A stretch of DNA of 64,000 bases. Source: Linanthus parryae (Eukaryota > Streptophyta > Magnoliopsida > Ericales > Polemoniaceae). Every line of letters starts with the position of its first letter. The first letter of the stretch is position 1. A program made the position numbers and the translations under genes. The notes under the pieces are model-generated. The model ran no database searches, was not told the origin of the DNA, and worked only from the letters and a program-made list of their open reading frames with translations. Below, one piece after another: positions 55,798 through 64,000 of this stretch. The DNA lies in assembly GCA_023055425.1 (NCBI GenBank), contig JALGPY010000001.1:28881001-28945000 (forward strand), read 5' to 3'.

Positions 55798-56280
55798 ATG
55801 ATTATTTTATGGCAACAAATAACCAACCACAATTTTGAATACAATTATAGTGATCACTATGTTCTTCATCACTATGGATATGAGCGTGAGAAGTTCGTCG
55901 CTAAAAAATTAAGTTTGTTGGATGATGTTCACAAAGGCCGTGTTGACTTTGAAATTTCAAGTGGTTACTTGAAAGTTGATACTCCAAATTCAGTTTTTTA
56001 TAAATGTTTGGTGAACGTAGATGAATTCTTTAATAGAGAAGAATTAAAACAAATGAAGTACAAAAAATTTAAGTTAGGAATAAGCATCTCAAAAAAAGTT
56101 AGGAATAAGCAAAGAAACAATGAGAATGTGATCATATTTGTGCTCATGAAAAGGAAGAAGAAACTTTATTGCACTTTCATGACGAGAAAGGCAAAATACT
56201 TCACGACTGCAGAGATGGCATTGGAGATCGTGGCTAGCGAAGGTGGTGGAGTTCACAGTGAATCAAGAGATATTTCATAG
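55798..56280 (+). CDS. Unrecognised 160-codon open frame
   Basis: ATG at 55,798, stop TAG at 56,278. I do not recognise a family. The product would be basic, with a Lys-rich stretch (residues about 80-130, SKKVRNKQRNN, MKRKKKLY). The N-terminal part (NYSDHYVLHHYGYEREKF) is not a known domain to me. No signal peptide or membrane segment. It may be a remnant of a larger gene or a chance frame in AT-rich DNA; the length is the only support. Confidence 0.3.
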   Translation: MIILWQQITNHNFEYNYSDHYVLHHYGYEREKFVAKKLSLLDDVHKGRVDFEISSGYLKVDTPNSVFYKCLVNVDEFFNREELKQMKYKKFKLGISISKKVRNKQRNNENVIIFVLMKRKKKLYCTFMTRKAKYFTTAEMALEIVASEGGGVHSESRDIS

Positions 56281-59090
56281 AAGTCCCTAAGAGATGATTG
56301 ATAATCAAATACAATGCGGCATATGAAAAATTAAGTTTAAGAGGGTGTGTTGAAAATGTAAATTTAATTTTACTCTCTATGCCCTGCAAAGACAGCCTTT
56401 TAAAGGATATAAATATAATTTAGTTCCAATACTACCGATTGATATTAAAATTACCAAGTCTTTGATTAAGAAAATCAATGATAATTGTGAGAATAAAATG
56501 TGAAGATAATAACGGGTTCCATTAACTACATGTCTCAAAATAATATTTGTTTGAATGATGGGTTGTCTTTGCTAGACGGATCGAGTGCATTTTTAACTAT
56601 TGGATTTGATATTGTTTTTCTAAACATGCAGTAGTTTTTAGAAGATGACTTTTCAGGAGCCTTAATTTATCTAATAGTGGGAGTTCCACCAAATAAATGT
56701 TCGTTGTGGTAGTTCATATACGTAGATCAAGATTCACGCATGTATGTAAGCTAAGGGTTATTCATGTACCTAGTATAACATGTCGAGCATTATGGGACAC
56801 TAACATGACCAAATTTATATCACGTAAGGATAATTTACTAGATAAAAATCCAATGGAAGCTTCTAAAAATGGTATAGTTTTACTTTGTATAGAATATTCT
56901 GAAAATGGGTACAATTGTACATGTAGGAGATGAGAGGCGAAGACCCAAGCTCATGGCCCAAGACCTCTCAATCTCCATTGTTGGTCACAGTAGATCTAGA
57001 CCGTAGATATTGATAGGGAACTTGGGCAGAGGCATATGACCGAACCATCCAACACTTTTACTCTCTCTTGTCATCTAATAGAAAGCTCTCTTCCATCATC
57101 TTTGTAGTGTTCTTAGGTGTGTTATTGTGTTCTTCGTATTGGTTGAAGGTTGGGAGGTTGACTTTAAATATTGAAATGGAAGATCGACGAAGTTTCACAC
57201 GAGTTTGACTACTAAAACACCCGACCTGTGACATTTGGTAATCAAGCATGATCAAAGTTCTAAGAAATGGCATGACCAAGTGATGAAGATATATGAACAT
57301 CGATGAAGTAGGTTTGAATACCGCCATTGAAGGCAGGAAAAAGGATGCGAATATGAACAAGTCAAGCATGATTGCAATTTAAACATATCCATTCCTTACA
57401 AGAAATCACTTTTGAACTAATATAAAAACTTTAGGCATTACCTCTACCCTTGAATGGTCCTCAATACAAGCTATCTCAGCAAAACTCTGACGACGTGTCT
57501 CTCGCATTCAGAGAGTTTTTTAGGTTCATCGAGAAGAGATTTTGTTCAAGCTCCTTTTGTCCAAATAAATATTTGTGTTCACTAATAACAAAGGAGCTTA
57601 AACTTTTTCATCTTACTTTCTGAAAAATTGAATCTCTATCCGGTCATATTTTCAATGTTGTCCTGAGAAAAAATGTTTTCTTCTATTTGCCTATGTTCAA
57701 AGTTGATCGTTTGGATCTCTCAAACTGGTCAAATATCTTAATTGGGAGATTGACACTAAACACAAGCACATGCAAATTTATAAGAAGAAATATCGTCAAA
57801 ATAATTAAAGTGACATATAAGAATCACTATAAATTTTGTGATTTAAGGGTTTGCTATTACATCTTAAGCATAACATGAAAAATATTATAGGATCTAAATC
57901 AAATATCTTTGTTATCAAACAAAACATAAATAATAAACCTACACCATTTGTTCCCTACGGTTCAAATTAAGATCATTTCTAGATGCAAGATGTTATGTTG
58001 AGAAATGAAGACGTACCTATGTTCCAAAGCCAACAAGACACATGGGGATGAACTTGCACCGATTGAGTACCGATAACTTGTAAAAATCCTTGACGGATGC
58101 TATCACTTGAGTGTGAATGATCATCTTGTTAACAACAATGACACCTTATTATTGTGCAAATCCGCCAGACAACTCAGATCTTGGAAGAGGTCACGGGTGC
58201 AAAAATTTCTTAAATCTAGAGTTTATGTAAAACATTATGGTCGCTATCTAGTTTTGTAATATGAGACGAGATATCAGATCTTGAAGGAGTAGCTGTGTAT
58301 TATGGGAGATGTAGCTCTGATACTACGGAGAGGTAACTGGAAACCCTAAATAAGATAGGGTAGAAGATGAAAGATGTGCCGCAACTGATCTCGCATTCCC
58401 TAGATATGAGAAAGATGACGATGAATGAAATCGGCGCCTCATTCACTCATTTATGTTACAATAAAATAATGGGAACGGTAGGGTTTGTTGAGGCTAGACC
58501 ACCTAGGCTGGGGATTTGAGATGGTAAACCCTAGTCCAGTGATTTCATATATCAGGGCGACAACCAAACCCAAAAAAAGTAAAACTCTAAACCCATTCCC
58601 AACCCTAGGCAGGCCATGGGATGGGTTGGGCCCATGCCTAATGTTCCAAAGTTAAACTCAAGCCTAGCATAGTCCATTGAACAACTAGCATGCAAGCCCA
58701 CTCCAAATACATTCTAAAACGTTCCAAGCCCAATCCAAATACATTGTAAAACGTTCCAAGCCCAACCAATGAAGATGAAGCAATATTCATTAAATATTCC
58801 ATTCGGTGCAACACAAAAATATGAAATAATGTTGGTCGCACTTGAAATGGTATCTACTGAAATCACTACATGGCATTGCAAAATAGATCAATACCCAAAG
58901 ATTCAGTTCTAAGAGTGAAAGAATTCCTAGAAAGCTCATTACATTTCTCAGATTATATACACAAATTACTTACATTATAGGTCCTCCTAACTACATTTAT
59001 TACAACACTATTATCAGCCACACGTGCTTCTTCATCAACATGTAATTTGAACATTCTGAAAATATTATAAATAGCACAACCAAACATGAA
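56281..59090. other. Mostly non-coding; possible Copia remnant at about 58,050-58,600
   Basis: No supported gene. On the minus strand at about 58,330-58,318 the sequence TAGTATCAGAGC resembles the tRNA-Met primer-binding site. It follows LTR-end-like sequence (TTTCATCTTCTACC, TTTAGGGTTTCCAG), hinting at an old Copia 5' end in minus orientation. No partner LTR was found. The rest is AT-rich with short frames only. Confidence 0.35.
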
Positions 59091-59099
59091 GAGTTTTCA

Positions 59100-60000
59100 T
59101 GGAACCTGATATAGATGTGCATCCGTTAGGCGACACAGCTACGAGACGAGGAGGACGAGCTTGGTACCCTACGGGTTATCTCAACGACTATGTCCGGAAT
59201 TAGTATTTAATTAGCCTTTAATTCGTTGAGTTATTTTATATTATTATATAGTTTTATTTATCTTAAAGGGAGGGTGGCGAAGTAAGTTTATCTCAGGGGG
59301 ATGGTAGTGTCTTTTACTCTTTTATTATCGGTACAAAAACAATATCTCTACCATATTTGGAACAATCGAAGGAGAAATTTTGTGTGTTGGGTAAAAACCC
59401 TAGTGTCCGTGTTTGTGTGTTCGTGTTCTTCTGAAATTGATAGCAATTTTTGCTATAAAATTGGTGCTTTCATTGTAATTCACAATCCTTAACTGGTGTA
59501 ATCATGTCAAACTATTACTGTCGACTCGCTCTAAAAAATCCTCGACGAGAAGTGCAATGCTTTCAACGATAAATTCGCCGCTTTCAAGCTCAAAATCTAA
59601 ACACGCGTGGCAGCCATGGAGGAACGCTGCGGTCGACCGCCTAAATCCAATCGCGGACCCACAGGCGGCCAGCGCCTCAAACCAGTTTGGCGCCAATCTC
59701 TCCAGCACCGCGTTTGCCAATATCGCTGCTCCACCACAACCCCCACTACCACAGGTCTAGGCCGCCTTACATCCACAACCAGCGGCGCTTTAATCTTCCC
59801 TACAAGTCGGACTAGCAGCGTCCCTTCATTCCATGCAGGAACCGTTCGTCCTAGTTCTGATTGGATCACTGACAGCCGCATCCAACTTCCGCTTCGCACA
59901 AAATATCACCCACGCAGCCAACACTTAACCATACAAAAATCATTGGAAAAATCGAACACTGATGAAGACCTTTCTCAACACAGCCCTCCACATGGGGGTT
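59100..60000 (+). pseudogene. Short-LTR Gypsy junction 1: pol tail, LTR, primer site, gag start
   Basis: 59,100-59,203 ends with GYLNDYVRN and a stop, the type of C-terminal tail found on Gypsy polyproteins. It is followed by a purine tract AAAGGGAGGGTGG (about 59,265) and about 175 bp of LTR-like DNA. A primer-binding-site-like TTGGTGCTTTCATTG is at 59,461-59,475. Then broken gag-like frames follow (ILDEKCNAFNDKFAAFKLK, about 59,530-59,600, and a Pro/Ala-rich stretch). Gag is lost after about 60,000, where the hairpin begins. Confidence 0.6.
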
Positions 60001-60005
60001 TAAAA

Positions 60006-60315
60006 CCACAATGTATCAGACTCACTCACATAGGAGACCTGAATCTTATTCCTAACCGAAGCCATACCCGACCCGAAACCGGATTCTTCACCACGATCGC
60101 TACAGATTTGACCAATCCGAACAACCACCTCCTCCATCGTGAGTGAGTCTGATACACTGTGGTACCAAAACCAGACCCGTACGATGGAGGAGGTGGTTGT
60201 TCGGATTGGTCAAATCTGTAGCGATCGTGGTGAAGAATCCGGTTTCGGGTCGGGTATGGCTTCGGTTAGGAATAAGATTCATGTCTCCTATGTGAGTGAG
60301 TCTGATACACTGTGG
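60006..60315. repeat. 135-bp near-perfect inverted repeat with 40-bp loop
   Basis: The left arm 60,006-60,140 and right arm 60,181-60,315 are reverse complements with 2 mismatches. The 40-bp loop (60,141-60,180) is repeated exactly in direct orientation at 60,294-60,333. Transcribed in either direction it would form a long hairpin. Formation by template switching or a failed transposition of the adjacent TIR element is possible. Confidence 0.95.
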
Positions 60316-60806
60316 TACCAAAACCAGACCCGTACCTGAGTATGGGATAAATACCAATCAGACCCTCGTGTTTGGATATATACCATTACTCTTGTCAGAG
60401 TTAGGAGATAACATTAACGGAGGGGAAAAAAGACATATGTACCCTCACCTTCAAGAAAAATTACACTACTATATAATTCATTTATTCTCCTCACTCCATC
60501 ATTTCTAACGCTTACAACCTCTCTTTTCTCTCTCTTCCCCTCCTCTTCCGACGATGAATCCCTCCGCCATCGTCTGCAACCTAGCCCCTAGATTCTTGTG
60601 TTGGCGAATCCAATCAAACCACCAAATGGAGAAAAACACTCACCACCATCACGATCGCCATTACTATTCCATATTTCAGAACCCAGTCGAACCACCAAGA
60701 ACACCATCTGTTTTAAAGGAACCCAACACCACCAACCCTCTGTTTCTCCGAAACCCAACACCACCACTGCAAAACACAACTGTCTCCCTCCCTCTTCTCG
60801 ATCTTA

Positions 60807-60853
<47 letters not shown>

Positions 60854-62010
60854 TCTCTCTTTTTCTGTTTCCCAATCTCTCTGACTCATACGAACCCATA
60901 TGTGGGTTGAAGAAGGACCATTTATCAGTCTGACAGAGTAGAAGATTGCAATTGATGGCAGCGAAAGCCTCAACGCCGACTGAAAAGGGCAGCACATATG
61001 AGGCAACGCGGCAAATTCTATGTTAAGTGTTGTTCCTCCTCTTCACTTGTAGAATAAGGGAGTAATCGCATGAGCTTGTTTTGTTCAAATATAAGCTGCT
61101 TTCAAACAAGTTGTCACAGAGGCTCCTCTCCCAGAAGCTCATCTCCTCATAAAATTGTCACAGAGGCAAGAAAAAATTAGAGTTTCTTTAAAAAAAAGGT
61201 TATTTTCCTGAGGAGATTGAAGAAAACATGGGGGTAATTGTAATGCACTGTGTTGTTGTGGTTATGGATTAGAGAAGGGGTTTCATGGTGTTATTGAAGT
61301 CTGGTGGTGTTGGCTTATTGCATTGGTGATGGTGTTATGGTGTTGTGGGTGAAAGTAGTAGATGGTGGAAAAGTAATGGTGTTTTAGGGAATTTGGTGGT
61401 AATGGTACAGGAAAAGTGGTGGAGTTGTTGGTATTAGTTGGTCTGTGGAGGTTGTTGACTGCAGGTTTTAGTGAAGTCAGGTTGGTAGGATGTAATGGAG
61501 GTGGAGTTGGCAGTGGTGATGGGTTGTGGAAGTATTGGTTTGTATTTTGGTGGTTAATGAGTGATGATTTTGTTAGTATTGGGTTTGTATTTTGGTGGTG
61601 AATTAGTGATGATTTTGTAGGAGATAGACAGTGAAGGAAGTGGTGTAATGAGGGAGGTGGTGGTGGTGTTGTTGGTGGGGATTCAGTGGTGGAGGTGGTT
61701 TCGCTGGTAGTGGAGGTGGTGGTGGATGTGGAGGTCGAGGTGGTGGTCAAGAATACGAAGAATGGTGGTCAAAAACACCAAAAACATCAAGAGCATTGAC
61801 ATAATAAACACAAAAATACAAAAGGGGTAAAATGGTCATAAAAATCATATTGCACCCCCATACTAACCAACATTAACATAAGGGTGATAGTTGTCTAACC
61901 TCCGCACTGAAAAGGGTTCTTTTTCTCTCTAACAGGGGGTATTGGTATATACCCAAACACGAGGGGTTGATGAGTATTTAACTCATACTCAAGGGGTGGT
62001 TTTTGTCTTT
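60316..62010. mobile_element. TIR element of about 1.65 kb with low-complexity interior
   Basis: Left end (about 60,316-60,395: CTGAGTATGGGATAAATACC, then CCTCGTGTTTGGATATATACC) is an imperfect inverted copy of the right end (about 61,930-62,010: GGTATATACCCAAACACGAGGGG, then TTTAACTCATACTCAAGG). TIRs are about 60-80 bp. This TIR style fits Mutator-like or other foldback elements; no transposase and no definite target duplication were seen. The interior holds Pro/Thr/His-coding low-complexity frames (60,554-60,910 plus strand; 61,750-61,283 minus strand) that are probably not genes. Confidence 0.65.
60811..60866. repeat. (CT)n microsatellite
   Basis: A run of more than 20 CT units within the TIR element. 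Confidence 0.95.
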
Positions 62011-62371
62011 TACCCATTTTAAATTGACAGCATTTGCTGAGAAGTATGACACGGGAATCTGGCTATCACAACATCCTTTTGCAGTGGGAGACTGGGAGCT
62101 GTACATAGTTAACGTGTGAGTCATGAATAAGTTTGATGTTTAAGAAGACTCTTGGTCACACGTATTAACTGTGGAACCACTTCTTGACTGGTGTCATCCT
62201 TTGGTTACATGGAGGAACAACGAGCTTGTAATCCTACGAGATTGATACGGCTATAGCAGAGGATGAGTCGGATACGGGTGAGGACGATGAAGATTACGAG
62301 ATGGTGGATGATGGACCTGGTACACGAGGCGCAGTGTTCGCCCTCCTAACTATTTAAAAGATTATGTTTAG
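62011..62371 (+). pseudogene. Gypsy pol C-terminal remnant
   Basis: Acidic stretch EDESDTGEDDEDYEMVDDGP, then, after a one-base frameshift near 62,322, RSVRPPNYLKDYV and a TAG at 62,369-62,371. This is the same kind of polyprotein tail as at 59,203. Sequence before it is too damaged to assign domains. Confidence 0.55.
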
Positions 62372-62372
62372 A

Positions 62373-62652
62373 TGTTAGTTATATTTTATTTTCGTTACAT
62401 TGTTAATTGTTTTAGACTATTATTTTGATTGCGGAGTATTTGAATTATCCGGGGTTTCTATACGGTTCTTTACCCGGATTAGGATTAGGGTCGAACCGTC
62501 AGGGTTAGAAGGTCATATAAAAAGGGTGTATTTTTTCTTCCTAATGATAATTAAGAAGAATTTTGCCCTATTTTTCTGTTTTTCCTTTACCGTTGTTCCT
62601 CTCGTCGAGCAGCAAGGAGCTGCCGCCCTAGCCACTGTTACCAGGGGTAACA
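62373..62652 (+). mobile_element. LTR of the right-hand Gypsy element
   Basis: About 280 bp, starting near TGTTAGTTATATT and ending GGGGTAACA. A TATA box CATATAAAAAGGG is at about 62,512-62,524. It is followed 2 bp later by TGGTGCTTTCATTG (62,655-62,668), the same primer-site-like sequence as at 59,462. The left end is uncertain because it would directly touch the pol stop codon, with no purine tract. Confidence 0.55.
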
Positions 62653-62719
62653 AGTGGTGCTTTCATTGTTGTCGTCGGTCGGGTCTGTGATTCGCGACGG
62701 CTTCCGAACGCCACCAACC

Positions 62720-64000
62720 ATGTCCACCTCGGAGGAAAACACACCGGAGGGTCTGGTCTTTTCTCAGGCGGATTTCATCGCCAACGTCGAAACCCTTTAA
62801 CAAGATGTTCATGCTAGAGATCAAATATAGGATACGGAGATGCGTGCTCGTGATAGGCGAATCAAAACCGAGTTCACATCCCTACATAATACAATCCGAC
62901 AGGTAGGGCACCAGATCACACCACCACCCCCACCACCGCCATCCCCCCTCCACCTTCGCCTCTGTTACTGCATACCGCCGCCCCACCTGGGCGACAACCT
63001 GCTGTCATCACGGACAACAACCCACTGCCCCACGGGACAGCAGCTCACCCAAGTCAGGACACCTCCATCATACGCCACGGATACTCGGTGCGCACTGTGG
63101 CAGCCTCCACCCTCGCGTTCAGCAGCGACAAACAGCACCGACAGCGCTCCATGGATGCGTATCGACTCGCCCCGATTCAATGGCGACCACCCCGTGGGGT
63201 GGATTTTCCGGGTTCAAAAGTTTTTTGATTATCATCGCACGACCGAACTTGATCGCGTAGACTTGGTTGCAATGCTAATCAATCACCCCGCTTTGGAGTG
63301 GTTACGATTTTATCAGTCCAACAACATCACGGCTACATGGATGCAGTTTTTACAGGTCGTCAAACAGAGATTCAACCCGGGACACTACGAGGATTATTTG
63401 GGTGCACTCTCTAAACTTCAACAACGCTCTACGGTCTTGGCGTACCAAACCGGATTCGAAACTATGCTCAACAAAATCACTGGGGTGCAAGAATGGTGCT
63501 AATTTCTGTCTTCCAAGCCGGTCTCAAGCAACCTATCAAGCGAGAGCTTACATTACGCAACCCCCTTGCTAATTTCTTCCTATCTTCCATTTTACGCGTG
63601 AAGAACGCGACGAGCGTATGCATAAGGGTCTCTGTGTTTAACTGTGATGAAAAATTATTCAAAGTTCATAAATGCAAGTCTCGTTTCTTAGCACTTTTAG
63701 GGGATGACGATGATGAGGCTGCAACCCCAACACCAGCAGAGGACAAGGATCCTGGCATCATTATTGACAATCTGTCGCATCTCCATACTTTCGCTGGTAA
63801 TCCACACCCTCTCTCTTTGAAGCTAACATGCGTAATTTCTGGAGTCACGGTTCAGATATTGATCGATGGGGGCAGCACACACAACTGCATACACCCGGCT
63901 ATGGCTGAACATCTATCCTTCCTCCTACATCCGGTTTCACCTTTCCGTGTTTATCTGGGCAATGGTTAGTCCCTCCGTTGTTCCTATTACTGTCCGCAGA
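62720..64000 (+). pseudogene. Gypsy gag-protease, 5' part of an element running off the window
   Basis: ATG at 62,720 (MSTSEENTPEG). Stops occur at about 62,800 and 62,828, then the frame is open from 62,840 to 63,502: a Pro-rich linker and a gag core (MRIDSPRFNGDHPVGWIFRVQKFFDYH, ALEWLRFYQSNN and FNPGHYEDYLGALSKLQQ). A frameshift near 63,495 leads to a degenerate zinc knuckle (VFNCDEKLFKVHKCKSRFLAL, lacking its first Cys) and a protease core ILIDGGSTHNCIHP at about 63,858-63,899. A stop follows at about 63,969. RT and integrase, if present, lie beyond the window. Confidence 0.8.

Noticed and set aside
57058..57369. 103-codon minus-strand frame
   Set aside because: No recognisable domain, AT-rich surroundings, no splice or promoter support.
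60554..60910. 118-codon Pro-rich frame ending in a Ser-Leu run
   Set aside because: It includes a (CT)n run and simple-sequence DNA inside the TIR element; not supported as a gene.
61283..61750. 155-codon Thr/Pro/His-rich minus-strand frame
   Set aside because: Low-complexity GGT/GTG repeats inside the TIR element; no family resemblance.
1..64000. tRNA or rRNA genes
   Set aside because: No cloverleaf or rRNA core sequence was noticed; the tRNA-like words found are primer-binding sites of LTR elements.

Overview
The window looks like repeat-rich nuclear DNA of a flowering plant, most likely a eudicot. The evidence is spliced genes with GT/AG borders, plant-type Helitron, Copia, Gypsy and LINE sequences, and plant-specific protein families (B3, F-box with an F-box-associated domain, GeBP/DUF573). 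There are no bacterial operons. Only two host-type genes look intact: a short B3-domain gene at the left edge and an F-box gene near the middle. Almost everything else is mobile DNA, much of it nested.

Layout. (1) About 1-11,620, minus strand: a very large autonomous-type Helitron. It has a three-exon Rep/helicase gene (10,148-5,144), a multi-exon RPA70-like gene (4,820-2,264), and downstream an intact two-exon B3 gene (650-66) that may be cargo. Rep/Hel and RPA each appear to be broken by a single premature stop. (2) 11,625-18,207: pieces of Gypsy-type elements (LTR-A, LTR-B, gag, protease, start of RT) and a further Copia-like LTR. (3) 18,234-29,402: a LINE with an internal RT deletion. It is split by a 7.8 kb minus-strand non-coding LTR element (20,723-28,511, TSD ATCAA), which is itself split by a solo LTR (21,755-23,838, TSD CCAAA). 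(4) 29,403-30,756: 3' end of a second LINE. (5) 31,501-36,455: a degenerate Copia element with very short 139-bp LTRs. (6) 36,456-44,670: non-coding DNA, an old tandem duplication, and a 1.9 kb non-autonomous LTR element. (7) 44,674-46,029: the F-box gene, followed by a MITE with a 309-bp Helitron nested inside. (8) 47-52.4 kb: a Gypsy gag fragment, a further LTR, and a 2.1 kb gag-only Copia element. (9) 52.4-55.4 kb: two head-to-head GeBP/DUF573 pseudogenes. (10) 59-64 kb: two successive 'pol tail - LTR - gag start' junctions of short-LTR Gypsy elements, separated by a TIR element and a 135-bp hairpin.

The most unusual pattern is that four separate large LTRs carry clusters of short palindromes. 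Each LTR has its own palindrome sequence. In the three with a visible TATA-like box, the cluster lies upstream of it. The second point of interest is the Helitron with a conserved, spliced B3 gene downstream of its RPA gene.

Coordinates of splice sites, LTR ends and target-site duplications were read by eye from the sequence. No database search or alignment program was run.
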